DNA of 60,000 bases from Polytrichum commune. Taxonomy: Eukaryota; Streptophyta; Polytrichopsida; Polytrichales; Polytrichaceae. The position numbers were made by a program, and so were the translations under genes. A model generated the notes under the pieces. It searched no databases, was not told the DNA's origin, and saw nothing but the letters and a program-made list of their open reading frames with translations. Numbering within the stretch: the first letter of the stretch is position 1; each line of letters opens with the position of its first letter. Below are positions 10,949 through 23,600 of the stretch, in pieces. The stretch spans positions 11,224,001 to 11,284,000 of the forward strand of contig OX485809.1 of the NCBI GenBank assembly GCA_950295325.1, written 5' to 3'.

Positions 10949-13613
10949 ATGATAAACAAGTTTGGTACATCCACTATCCAAATACCTAGTGTCGCCTCTA
11001 TCAAAGTAGACCCTAGTAACGGCAATGTTCTTATCTTGTTGGATAAATCTAGATTGGTACATCGTTCCATGCCAATTTGCATTGCTTTGTGCCATGGTCG
11101 CATAATTTATGTCCACTCCACATCCCATGTTGTGTTTAGGGCTTGTATTCATTTAGGTGTGCATGACCACCCTGCCTCTGATGGTACATGTCGTGAGTCA
11201 TTGGACATGGCTTACCAATCCGTTGCTAATGAGGTTATGAAAACACCCATTACCAAAAATTCCATTATAGTGATGGTAGCAAGCAAAAAATTATTGGCAA
11301 ATTACTTGCTAAAATCTTTATCAAACATGTTCGTGGACCTCCCAAGGAGTGGTGAAGCGTATGCAAATCATAAAGGACATGGAGAATTCATGGATAATGT
11401 TTGACCATATCAAATATTTGAAAGATTGGACCACCTTGGTGTGCCATGTGTATGATAGCAACTACTATAAGGTGTTCACAATTGCATGTTGTGACATGAA
11501 ATCTAAGATGGTGTTGTACAAACTCTTTTCTTGAAAATTTTGAATTATGTCATGGTTGATAATGGAAAGCCGATTGTGAATTTCAAGGGTTTCATGGCTA
11601 ATAGAGTTCAGGTTGATTGAAATGTAGTTAGGAAGATTTATGGAGATGGTGACCAAAATCTGGCAATGGTTGGTTGTGAGTGCACATGTTTTTTCCATTG
11701 CTCTACTATCTTGGACAAGGTGATGCAAAAGTATATGAAAGCATCCTTGCAATTTCAACACAAACAACTATGCAAGAATTACAAAAATGTGAAAACAATG
11801 GATGAAGCCAAAATAAATATCATGTCATCCGGCAATACCACTAAAGAAGGCATTCTTAGTCTCTTAGAGTAGCTAGGATTTTGGCATTTTGTTACAAAGA
11901 ATGGGATGGTCATAAGATTACTGTAAGTGCATTACCAAACTTGTATTTTACAACATTATGCTATTTTGTATATTTGATAAATATATGCAACTCACTTCGA
12001 TTTCTATGGCATTTAAAGGATATGACAATAGATGATTGTGAGGAAATGTCAACATGCAACCTTGCAGAGACAATGCACAACAAGTGACTCCAACAATTTG
12101 ACAATAAGATGGCATGCCTATACAAAGAAATGGTGGATGACTTAATTAGAGTGTTCATGCATATTGCAAATTACAAGACATGGTTGAAAGGCGGTTCTAC
12201 TTGTAAAGGCCTTGATTCAGTGTCCTTGAAGTTTAAAGTTATTGCCAGATGTGGAGATCCCAAGCTACTTGCACATGCCATGAAGTTTTACCTTGGTGCA
12301 AAATATCTTAACACTAGGGATTGTGCCTTGGAGAGCTCGGAGTTGTTTGGATCCACCAAATGGAAGTTGGACTTGCCACCCGGTGCAAAATGTCACTTAC
12401 ATCGACTCGACAAAGTACACTACTCAATTCCTCGCCCTAACACACGAGCTAAGAGGGCATGCATAGAGGAGTCATTAAATCTTGTGGAGCATGGTGGGCT
12501 CATACCATATCTATTTTAGTAAAACTCCTTGCCATAGGCTTTCTACAATCCACACTCCCACTCCCTTGGTCACATTTTTGCCTACCACCAAATTTAGACA
12601 CCCACTCAACTTCCAAGTTCGGGAAGACAATGCGTCGCAACCAATCAACACTGACAACAAAACACAATACCAAATGGAAGAACACTAGACTCATGAAGGT
12701 TGCTATGTGGTTGGAGTCACTGCCATTTCATACTTTGCATTGGAGTGTTGGACAACATCGTCTCCAAGGAGGGCCAAAGCATGGTAAATTAAACACAAGT
12801 TGTACTTTGTCAATTTAGAGGCACAAATAGCCCCATATCCTAGTTATAAAAATAAAAAATAAAAAAGATTCATATTAATGTTACTAATAAGATGTGTCAT
12901 GATATTTTCATAAATACATTTGCAAACTACATGATTTACATTCATAGAAGTAGATTCTAAAGTTTGTAGTATCTACTTCCATATCTGTTGGTTTTCCCAA
13001 AATGAGGGTGAAGTACACCTTAAGAAAATATGTTTTGCTTCAAAATTTGTAGTGCACTAACATACAATATGACCTTGCCAAATACTTAAACACTTCACAT
13101 AAATCACACCAAATTTTTAAATGGAGTAGGTTTTAGCTCAGATTCACAACCCGATTTAGGATCTACTTTATATGTATCTCCATAAAATTATTGAGGCACA
13201 AATTTTGTACTAATTATGTTTGGTTCCAACCCATTGGAGGGCTCCATGGTCTCGAAATGACATTTTGCATAGAACTCAACCTACTTTCCTTATTATATAT
13301 GAAAATTATGTCATAGTGGAAAGGCAAACCATCTTTTTTTTGGTTCACTTTACCATGCTTTGGCCTAGGAGAACATTGCATATTGTGTCACAATTGGCGA
13401 CATACCATATTGCACATGCCCGGACTTCACAAAATGTCATCTCATGCGTTGGGGAAAAAAGGGAAATGGGTGTATTGCGAACATCTTTATCATGTGTTTA
13501 GATTTTTGTGCAAGGTGGATTACGAGGATGGCAACTTCATGTTCCAACCTACGCCTCGGGGGGTGCACCTTTCATTAAAACCTAGAATCACGTGCGTTCA
13601 CTGCATACTCTAA
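10949..13613 (+). pseudogene. Degenerate transposase-like gene, probably Mutator-like (MULE)
   Basis: Consecutive plus-strand frames, interrupted by frameshifts and stops, read as one former protein. 10949-11404 contains HLGVHDHPASDGTCRESLD. 11349-11534 contains VYDSNYYKVFTIACCDM. About 11540-11870 contains NFKGFMANRVQ and a Cys/His segment (CECTCFFHC). 12109-12519 contains WLKGGSTCKGLDS and IPRPNTRAKRACIEESLN. 13383-13613 has a Cys/His-rich run (CHNWRHTI, HMPGLHKM, GKKGKWVYCEHLYHVFRFL). The order of an acidic/aromatic DDE-like core followed by a C-terminal zinc-like motif resembles plant MULE transposases, but I cannot verify the family. Non-functional as it stands. It could also be a domesticated or unclassified element. 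Confidence 0.5.
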
Positions 13614-16600
13614 AAACCCCCTATATACAAGTTATTTTTTGTGAAATGAAGTAATACACATACAATTGGAACAATAAATATACAAGTGACAATATGTATA
13701 CACAAAAAAACATCCATTCATATATAGTCATTAACATAAGTATACAAATATAATTTTGAACAATAATCAACCCTTATAATATGTATAACAAAATATCCTA
13801 GCTTTCATCAGCAAAATCGTTGAACACTTTTTCATCTCCCGGATGTAACTCATAAACATTTGATTCACCAATATATGTCATTATAGCCAATGCAATTATT
13901 GTCTCTAAGTCTACCATCAAATGGTCAATAAGATCATATGTCCACTTGTTGTTAGCCCCTTTTTGATACCAACATAAACCAATCTCCACATTTGATGGAC
14001 GGTCCATCAAGTCAATTGGATCCCTATACTCCACCCAACGATTACAAAACTTCCTCCGCATCCAATATGAAAACTTATGATATGTAGTATAGTAACAATA
14101 CCATACAAGTACAATTATTGTATACTTTTTAAAGGCCTTCCATATATGAACGTAACTATAAATTATAACATGTATACCATATGTATACGTAATACGGCAA
14201 GGTCCAAATCAATACCCCTCTTGTGCACTCACGTATACTCGTACATGTTTAGTACAGTGCACCCCCCGAGACCTACGCCCGCAACAAGGTCATATGGCTA
14301 CTTGAATTTGTCAGTGTTGTAGAGTGTGAATAATGTTCCAAGTGTTGTGTTAAGCTGCATGCTTGAGAATGCCATTGACATGTGTTAGTGTGGTTTCTTA
14401 AAATAAAAATCAACAATAAACTAATGGGTTTTGGAAGTATCCATAGTTATTGGCCCCTCTCATTCTTGTTCAATCAAAATATCAGTACTTTACGATTGAA
14501 AATTTGTTCAAAAATGAGTACCAATTATAGAGTATGTGCCCTAAGACAATGCATAGTTACAAAATTTGGCATAATCACTCACATGTTGCCGCTTATTGCT
14601 TATGTGTTACCACTCACCGCTCATCGCTCATGTGATAGCTTCTTTCGTTCAATGGGTACTCCTAATGTTGTGTTGGCATCATTGAGATCTACCTGGTTGG
14701 AGGGTGGAGTCCCTAGAGGTTGATGACATGAGACCATAAGGAAATCAAAATAAGTTCGGACCACTGGAGGATTGGTTGGAGATTGCCACACCAATGGGAT
14801 TGGTTAGCCAAAGTTCTGGCCTGGCACAAAACTGTGTATGATCCTACATTGGCGTGTTGCCCTTAATATCTGCATTGGTACATGCTCGGGGGGGGGGGTA
14901 GTCATTGGTTGGAGTAGCAGTATACGTGTGAACAAATGATAGGGTATTTTTAAAACATGGGGGCTAAAAATTATAAATGAACTTAAGAGTAATATAGGGT
15001 ATCAAAAATGGCACTGGACATCTTTAAAGTACTATAGGGTATGGAATAATAGGTAATTTGGAATTATAAGTAATGCAAGCCATTTTTCTATTAACCCAAA
15101 GTAGAAATTTACATAATGATAGCATGTGAAAAAAAGAAGAGAATTGAAAGTAATACCCCCCTATAAAATAGTGGTTGTTTGCACCTATATCCTGAACTTT
15201 TTAACACACTGCCCCCCCTGAGGGTACATGGGATGGTTGACCAATCAATTTGTGGGCCCAAAATGACCTGAGCATAAATCACTTGGCACAATCACATGAG
15301 CATATGCCCACGATCAAACTCCCTTGGTCCTCCCCATATGCACTTCAAACCTCTTTGCACTGGTCTCCAAAAATCTTATGACTCACCTCTTTTCATAACC
15401 CATATTTTGTTTGGACATTTGATGGATGTTCGCGCTCGGAACAAACATCCTCATCAGATGTGTCCACTTTACATACCTTTGAACAATGCTATACATCCAC
15501 ATACCCCTCTCATCCCGCCATATGGGATAGTGAGAACGTTGGGATCCCATGCCACCTCCAAATTGATGGGTTGTGGTCTACCCCTCGCTGCATTCAATCT
15601 TCTCCTTTTGGGTGCACCTCCCAATGTCGGCCCTAGAGTCCATACCAGAGTCTCCCCGAACTTGGATCCTTGCCACACGGAGGTTCCGGTGGTGTGTGCT
15701 CTTCATCCACCATAGTTGCCGCTAAACTAACAATTTTTCCCTTAAATTAATTTAATCTAATATGGTAGTGCTTCAAAAATAAGTGCTAACAACTAATGAT
15801 TTTATTTAATGTAAACCCCGCACTTATGTCATTCAAATGATATCCTATTATATAAAACACTCTCAAAATAAGAGTTTACATTCTACAAGTTTAGGTATCG
15901 TTTCAAAACACTATCCTGTAATTTGATTAAACCGACCACAATGGGTTATGGTGTCACGTGTGGAATGCAAAATGCATAATGTATGTATGTATGTATATAT
16001 GTATATTTGCATATAGGTTGATGTGATGCAATATAGTATAATTCCCGAACACAAACCCACAATGTGGCCCCTCGAACTCACATATGTCTCTGAGTGGCAA
16101 TGGTTGTTCAACAACGAAGTACTCACCAAAGCGAGTGTGGAATGGAAGTGGGGTCCATATATACCCATGGGAAGGGCGGCGATTGGATGTGGCCCCTCCC
16201 AACCCAACCCATGGACATCACATGTCCATGGGAGGACAATCGTTCAGCATAGCGATTGCTCGCAAGCAGTTGTTTGCCTTGTCGATTGCACACTTTGGAG
16301 TCAACCATGTAGGCGACTACTCGTTAGCAATCAAGACACTCAACCAACCACTCTCAAGAAATCGTCTTTGTAATCGATTGTACAGTAGCAATCACCTAGT
16401 TTAGAAGCCGATTGTTGGCAAGCAGTCACCGCCTCATCCACTCACCACTTGTTGGTTATCTTGCCCTCCTCTAACTTAGCATACAAATCTATCCTCCACA
16501 TTACGACATTGGATTATAAAACATCTCAACTACACGACGCATTTCCCGTCGACTAAACTCTCTTGTGCAATTTTACCTCCATACTACGACTATGACGCTC

Positions 16601-17749
16601 ACAATACAACATCTTAAGGCCCGATTCATCATATAACAGAGAAAATTAATGTGCACGAATGATCAAACCCACACGCATTTCAAGGTTTGTATGTGTTTCG
16701 CATTTGAAAAATGCAGCCTGGAACCTTGGTGAACGCTGTGAGCACATTCCTTCAACACACATGTTCTTTCCTACTAAATCAACAGTTCACATTGAAATAG
16801 GCCATGCTCTTGGAAAAACCTTGATACCCAGTACGACAATGGAGGCCTTAAATGTCATACCATCACCAAGAATACGACATTCGGCGAATATGACACACTT
16901 TCTTGCGCAACCAAACGCGTCTTTATAAAGAGGGAGAATCAGTACAAGTTCAAACTCTGGTGTGTGGAGGTGTCAGCCAACTTTCCCTGGACCTCATTGA
17001 TGAGGCCCCAGGGGCCTTCTCAATGCTCTCCTCTCGCTCTCCCTCCCTCTCACACTCACAGTCTCACTCGCACCATCATGTAAGTTAGCAAGCATTAAAA
17101 TCACATCAGCGGCCATTAATTGCAGCAGCAACTGCCTTCCCCTGTCCTGTGACTCCTCCCCTAAATGTGCAGTCCTTTGTCTTTCTCCTTTGTGATGACT
17201 CCTGGTATACACAAGAAGATCTTACACAACTACCAGGAAAAGTCCACCACTAATAATTGTGCCTCCACTCCTGAGCCTTGCCAGGCGCTGCAAGCAGAAA
17301 CAGGAGCAAGTGCAGGTGCAGGGATTGTGTTTGATTATTGTATTTTTCCATTTTTCATAGGGAGTGCATAACTTAGATATGTGATGATCCACTCAGTAAG
17401 ATAGAAAGGTCTTCAGTGGCTTGTTTCCTTAATCGGACCCTATCAGGGAGGGGCTGCATCTTAAGCTGAGAAGTTAAGGTGTTTGGCATACATGTGGCAG
17501 TCGTATGAATCCGGAAAAGGAAAAAGAAAAATCTTGGGTAGAAAGAAAAGAAGACTGTGTATATTGTGATGTTTTTTAATCCCCCCCTCTCTCTTTCAAT
17601 ATTGAAGTAAATACAAATTTTTGAAGTGAAAATTGTGTTGCCACTGAGAACCGTGAAGGGGCCTTGGTGTTTGGATGGTGAACATTCCCGAATCAACATG
17701 TACTTAGTATGCAAAATTTCGAGGGTGTTGGTTTTGGGTGTTGTCTTGG
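13614..17749. other. Gene-free stretch, 4.1 kb
   Basis: No gene is supported. Frames at 13798-14061 (minus), 15296-15715 (plus) and 16023-16404 (plus) lack domains and overlap frames in other phases. Bases 14888-14897 are a G-run. At 16921-17090 a TATA-like TTTATAAAGAG is followed by a CT-rich run, which could be a relic promoter/leader, but no coding exon follows. Confidence 0.45.
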
Positions 17750-18135
17750 TTTAAGGTGCTCCTACCTTACGTGATTGGTATGTGGTTCAGTGAGGATCAA
17801 AGAGCAAACTTCATAAAGACACATATCCAAAAGAGATTGGACTACGTCTTCCATTATTAGAACTACTCTACACTCAAGAATGAACGCAAGTGGGAGGACC
17901 TATGTATTCATGTAAGAAATCAACAAACATGTACATTCAATGACTATAACTAAATGAAGGGAGGTCTGATTTTCAATACGGTTTTTGCGGATGTTTCATT
18001 GTAGATTTGCTAATGCAACACAAGTTTTTTTAAGTTTTTTTTTTTTGTTTTTTTTTTGTTTTTTGGCGTAAATCTAATCGGTAGAAGTTTGAGAACATGA
18101 AAAACGAACCAAATAACACCCACATGCCTTAGAGG
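17750..18135 (+). repeat. Dispersed repeat G, copy 1
   Basis: Homologous to 25058-25385 (same strand, inside the last GLOX intron) and, inverted, to about 55285-55640. Shared landmarks are GTGTGTGGTTCRGTGWGGATCAA, GGGAGGACC.ATGTATTCA, GGGGAGGTCTG and AATCTAAYYGGTAGAAG. It contains a T-rich run at 18020-18065. The ends do not show clear inverted repeats, and the origin is unknown. Confidence 0.65.
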
Positions 18136-18142
18136 AGCACAT

Positions 18143-18350
18143 TACACTAATTATCCCGATTAGTGCGTGCTACCATTTGGAGTTATGCACTGCAATAACG
18201 TCCTACTCATGAGTTCAATTTTACGAACAAAACTTCAATAGGTTGTTCAAATGTTATAGAACATGAATGACTTTGCTTGGTAAAATATCACATTCTCGTT
18301 AAATAATTGTAGTGTTGCATAACTCCGAATAATAACACGTAGTATTTGGA
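18143..18350. mobile_element. MITE-F copy 2
   Basis: It aligns with 590-795 throughout (TTATCCCGATTAGTGCGTG, TCCTACTCATGAGTTCAATTT). The ends carry GGAGTTATGCA and TGCATAACTCC in inverted order. It directly follows repeat G copy 1. Non-coding. Confidence 0.55.
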
Positions 18351-18359
18351 ATAAACATG

Positions 18360-18720
18360 TAGTTACAAATTGTATTTAATGTCATATGGTATTTTATGTC
18401 ACTGTGGTAACTTTTCTATAATGAAACTTATGAATAAGTTTACAAATATGTATTGTAATCCCAACTTTACAAGTATGATATATTCTACATCCTAACATTT
18501 TTGTAATAAACTATTGTCATGGATGATTGGAAGATTTGGATAAAAAATCACTTAGTAAGTAACAATAATCACAACATCATATGTCTATGATGCCCAAAAT
18601 GGTTTTACAAGGAATGACAAATAATTTGGGGTTTACAATCAGTGTTGAGCAAGACAAATGGAATGGGTGACACTACATACAGTAATTTTAGTGTAAGTTG
18701 TTTATGTCCATAATACTGGA
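18360..18720 (+). mobile_element. MITE-E copy, degraded
   Basis: Similar to 51660-52160 and, inverted, to 34190-34695. Shared landmarks are TTTATGTCACTGTGGTAAC, TACATCCTAACATTTT and GTCATGGATGATTG. The palindromic termini seen in the 34 kb copy are degraded here, so boundaries are approximate. Confidence 0.55.
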
Positions 18721-19134
18721 TGGAGATTGGAAGTAAGGAGGAAATGCTTTTGTCCATCCAAATTCAGATACTGTCAACCAAAAAGAGAGCGATACCTTCT
18801 CAAAAATTAGGAAGATTGCAGCAACACCATCCGTCCAAAATGAGGGAATATACATAATAGAGTATTCTCATTTATGACCAAAATGTGTAGCGTTGGAGCG
18901 ATCGGGCAGGTGTCCTTGCAAACTCTGGGAGTAGGACTAATGGCGATGGCGTTGCTGCACTACCTTAACTTATTACTCCTTGTAAGTTAAGCTTATTTAG
19001 TTGTGGAATGTGGTTCAGAGCCGGTTTGTAAGTTTGCAAATCTCACTGTCACTCCCTCTGCTCCAGTTTGAGCCTCCCATCTCCTTCCCACTGCACTTGC
19101 AGGTAGACTTCTAGCAGGTGCAAATGTGGTTGAG

Positions 19135-19995
19135 CTGCCTTCAATATATCGAAGTAAGATATGGAGCTGCATTTGTAGTTCATGTAAGCAGTAGTAAACA
19201 CTTCACACTACATATATTTAACTGAAAGGAAACTATTCTTGCTGGAGCTGGCAGCTGAACTTGATGCAAGTGCCACTGGGTTGAGGCGCTAGAGTTAGCT
19301 TATATTGAGCGATGGTGCGAGTGAGCTGGAGCTTGATGAATGTGCAGGCTGCCGCTTCCAGCCGAGAGAGGTAGGATCAAATTCTCCACGTTGGACGGCA
19401 AAGTTGAGATACAACCTCGGATCACAGTACTAGTCCAGAGCAGCAAGAATTCTCCTTATGTAGAAGGCTGGGTCATCGCATATCATTTCGAATACTACTC
19501 AGATTTCTTCAATAGAGTTCTTCCAAGTGGTAGCTCTCAGCAACTCTTGAATATCTCCAAGTTGGGTATGGAGCTGCATTTATATTGGTCAAGTAGACAA
19601 AGAGTATAAGTAAACAGTTCAGGCTGGTGCACATATATTTAGACTGCAAGAAGGCTTAGCCTTAACAACTCTTGTTGGAGCTGGCAGCTGAACTTAATGC
19701 AAGTGCCATTGAGTTGAGGCGCTAGAGTTCACTTTTATTGAACAATGGTGTGATTGAGCTGAAGCTCGATGAATCTGGAGGCTGGTGCTTCCAGCCGAGA
19801 GAGGTAGGATCAAATTCTTCACTTTGGACGGCAAAGTTGAGATGCAAGCTCAGATCACAGTACCAGTCAAGAGCTGCAAAAAACGTTTCTTCTGTATAAG
19901 GCTGGACCAACGCATCCTATTTCGAATGATTATTATAGTCTTCTTCAATGAAAATGTTCCTGCAAGTATGAATCTGGTAGCTCTCAGCAAGAGAA
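19135..19995 (+). repeat. Tandem duplication, unit of about 430 bp, upstream of GLOX
   Basis: Two diverged copies lie head to tail, at about 19135-19555 and 19556-19995. Both contain GAGCTGGCAGCTGAACTT, GTTGAGGCGCTAGAGTT and CTTCCAGCCGAGAGAGGTAG, with the last motif at about 19356 and 19790. The array ends about 620 bp before the GLOX start codon, so it lies in the probable promoter or leader region. Short frames inside recur only because of the duplication. Confidence 0.75.
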
Positions 19996-20009
19996 ATCAG
20001 CTGTGCTTG

Positions 20010-20092
20010 CGCCCAACACTAGCTCATGTTGTGGTGGACTTAACTCTAGCCCAACACTAGCCCAACAACAGCTCATGTTGTGGTGGACCTAA
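20010..20092 (+). repeat. Short direct repeat with CTCATGTTGTGGTGGAC
   Basis: The block CCAACA..AGCTCATGTTGTGGTGGAC occurs twice, starting at about 20008 and 20053, with CCAACACTAGCCCAACA between. It lies between the 430 bp tandem repeat and the GLOX start. Confidence 0.6.
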
Positions 20093-20543
20093 CGCTAAAT
20101 GTGTGTCGTCTGTGGCTGAAAAAACTTAATTAATAACAACACCTCAGCTGATATCTGAAGTAGACTTCGATATTACAGCTCAGCTGGTGTGTGGTATCTC
20201 TCTCTGCGGCCATGGGTTGTAAAGCGTAGTGCCTGTAGGAGCTAGCCTGAGTGTCGGTGTTTAGTTAACTTAACAATGCATGAAACTTGGCGTCTTTCCC
20301 TTGCTCACCTAAATCATGTCTACCTTTTTATGGCGTTGTCCAGTTTGATCCGCGAGGAGTTCGGTGTAGTTTTGATGCAACAGGGATCAGCTTCATTAGT
20401 CATCTATACTATGTTTGTGTTGTTCTTTTGTCCAGAGGTATAATTGGCGAAGAAGCTCCTAATTTGTCGAGTGATGTTTTATGCAGGATTTTCCAGTGAG
20501 CAAGAGCTTTGGAGAAAGGGGGATTGCTGCCTTGTACCGAGTG

Positions 20544-20553
20544 TTTATATTAG
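20544..20553 (+). promoter_or_regulatory. Possible TATA element of GLOX
   Basis: TTTATATTA lies about 70 bases before the GLOX ATG at 20618. A second AT-rich candidate (TTATATACTA) lies near 20592. Only the sequence match and the position support this. The transcription start is unknown. Confidence 0.3.
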
Positions 20554-20617
20554 GTCGCCCAATTAAGTTGCAGCGACCTTGAAAAATCCTTCTTATATAC
20601 TAAAGGAGGGCTGAGAC

Positions 20618-23600
20618 ATGGGCACCTCTAATCACCACTTATGGCTCGTAGCCATGGTCATGCTTCTTCATCTTTATCCAGCAATGGCGGCCCCAGGCAG
20701 CTGGCAGGTTAGTCCTATACAGAAATGAACACCTCCGATGACAATTGCTGAAAATTTACCCTCATTTCGCTGGCATTTCCTGTGATTACCGGAGAGTTTA
20801 CAGCTTCGGCTCTAAATAAACTCATATTCCTTTTATTATGCAACATGGCACTCCTACATTGCTTAGTACCGACTCAAATCCCACAAAATTCGGCATCAAA
20901 TTAGGTGATCTAGAAAGCACCGCACGGTAGTTACTGTCACCTCTCGGCCTTTGATGTTTGTTTGTGGTCATCATCATGATGGGACTGGGAACAAATCTGG
21001 ATGGCTATGTCCAATTTGGCGACTCTTTTCAGAGCGGGATAGGATTTCAAACATGATTTTCGTAGTAGCTTCAGCTGATTCTTCCAGGAATTGGGTAAAT
21101 TGTGCAGCTGTTGTTGAATGATGCGGGAATAGCATCTATGCACACCGCTGTGATGCACACGGGCACCGTTGTGTTTTTGGACAGAACTAATATTGGGCCA
21201 TCTCACATCAAGCTTGCAAATGGCGCATGCCGCAACAGCTCCACGGATCTGGTGAGGAGGCTTAATCTGGATTTATATCCACATGATCTCATCTATCAGC
21301 TTCCTGCATATAATGTTACAATCTATGCATTTTGAGATTGATTTCATCACCTGAGTCCGTCAGACATGGACGATGATGATGCTATATTAAGACTTGTGAC
21401 ATGATTTAAACTGATCGGAGATCATTGTGTCACTGAGTATGTCATAAGGTATCAAAAATTGACTGCTACGCGCATTCAGTGGAATTTACGCCAGGGCCGA
21501 ACACGGTGCGCCCCTTGACCATCGAAACCGACACCTGGTGCAGCTCCGGTGCCTTCTTACCTGATGGCACTCTCATGCAAACTGGGGGCGACTTCGACGG
21601 TGCTTTCAAAATTCGTTACTTCAAACCTTGTGCTCCAGGTTTGATCTCTTACAACCTCAATGAAGATATGTCATTAATTCTTACTGTTCTAGTATTTGTC
21701 GGCCTGTCCTAATGTAATTTGAGGACCCTGAGAGTCTCACATTGGTCATAATTTGCTCCCATTTCTGTTTCTCCAATTCACATGAGAACTGTTGTCAGTT
21801 CGTTCATCGGTGTCAACACATGTTGAAGGACAGATTTCGACTAAAGTTTTTGTAGTGAATGGTGCATGCAACTGAGTCATCTTTTTGTTGAGCTACTGAT
21901 CGGCCATAGTCTAGCGGCCAACCTCATGTTACTCCATCATTTCTGGGCCAACTCTTTCACATGATAGAGAAATGAGCTTTGTGGTTCCGGTACCTAAATA
22001 GCTAGTTTTTGTCAACCTGTTCAGATGGAAGAGAGCTGTCAGTATTTCTCTTGCGTGGGTTGCAAATAAGTCAATATCCTTCTGTTGAACTACTGATCCG
22101 AAGGATGTCAGACTAGTGGTCAACCTCTTCCAATTAAAAGAGACGAAACCAGAATTTTTTGGGAAGTGAAATGAGCAACTCATTTCATCATTTCTTGGCC
22201 AACTCTTTTCTCGTGGTAGAGAAAATGGGCTTGTCATGATTCCAGCACCCAACAACTACTTAATTTGTCCATCAGTTCAGATGGAAGAGAGCTGTATGTA
22301 ATTTTCATGTGTGGGTCGCAAATGAGTCAACATCCTTCTGTTGAACCATTCCGAAGGATGTCACACTAGTGGCCGATCTCTTCCAATTGAAAGATACGCC
22401 CACAAATTGTTTGAAAATGGGAAGCATGTCTCTTTTTTTAAATTTCTGGGCCAACTCATCGACATGGCAAAAAAATGAACTCGTGATGAACGATTCCAGT
22501 ACCCAATAGACAGTTTTTGTCAACCTGTTCCAAATGGAAGGGAAATGCTCGTGATTCTCATGTGTGGTCGCAGATAAAGTCAATATCCTTCTGTCGAACT
22601 ACTCCGAAGGATGTTATATTTGAGGCTGATCTCTCCCAGTCAAAACAAACTACCAAACTTGCTGTGAAAATGAGATGAGCATGTCAGGGCCAACACTTCT
22701 ACATGGTAGAGAGAATTATTAAGCTTGTGAGTAAACTCTTGGCATGCCAAAATGAGAGTCTGGTCCTCAAGGAACTGATATAGGATGTTCTTTGTTCAAA
22801 CCTAGGTCTCGCTTCATATTTGCTGATTAATTTCTGGTTTACATGGCTTCAATCCACACCGACTCCAAGCATGCACGAAAAACTTTCCGAACATGGAATG
22901 TCTTGTAAGCAAAACAACCAACTCCCGACAAAAACTCCGGTTGAATTAAACGATAACCCTAGTTACAATACCCATCCAGAATACACTCATTTGTCGGTTG
23001 TCATGAAATAATTTGGTGATATGTGAAAATATTGCAGGGGGAAGTTGTGACTGGGTGGAAGATGCAAACACTCTGCTCCAGACGCGAAGATGGTACGCCT
23101 CCAACACCGTGCTGCCCGATGGCTCCTACATGATAGTGGGGGGGCAGAATGTGTTCACCTATGAATTCATCCCCGCCAGGCCGGCCGGCCAGGTGCTCCT
23201 CCCCTTTCTGCAGCAGACGCACAAGGTATTCGGCGACGAAGAGAACTTGTACCCCTTTGTGCACCTCATGCCCTCAGGCAATGTCTTCATCTTCGCAAGG
23301 CGAGACGCTATCCTGTTGGACCCGAATTCCGGTGACTCCCAATCCTCTCTTCTTTTCTTGTCCCCTTCCTTCATGGTGTAATTTGCAAGGGCCGTGAGAG
23401 TCAAAGTCTCTCACATGGTCACCGATCCATATGCCATTTTGTTTCGTCTCAGCATACGTCGAGGAGTTATAGCAATTGCACAGAATTTGCCCAAAACTTT
23501 AGTAGCGAAGAATAGTCTATGTATGCAACGAAGTCAATTTCCCTCTAGTTAAACTACTCCGAAGGATATCATTCTATTGGCCAATCTCTTCCAACTGGAT

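Noticed and set aside
13798-14061. Minus-strand open frame, 87 codons, balanced composition
   Set aside because: No recognisable domain or exon partner. It could be a transposon remnant, but there is no direct support.
15296-15715. 139-codon open frame
   Set aside because: Low-complexity composition, no domain, overlapped by a frame on the other strand, and no splice-supported continuation.
16023-16404. Two overlapping plus-strand open frames of about 110 codons
   Set aside because: They overlap in different phases, lack domains, and end in unrelated AT-rich DNA. Probably chance.
16921-17090. TATA-like box followed by a CT-rich leader
   Set aside because: No coding exon follows that I can support. 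Kept only as a note in the gene-free region.
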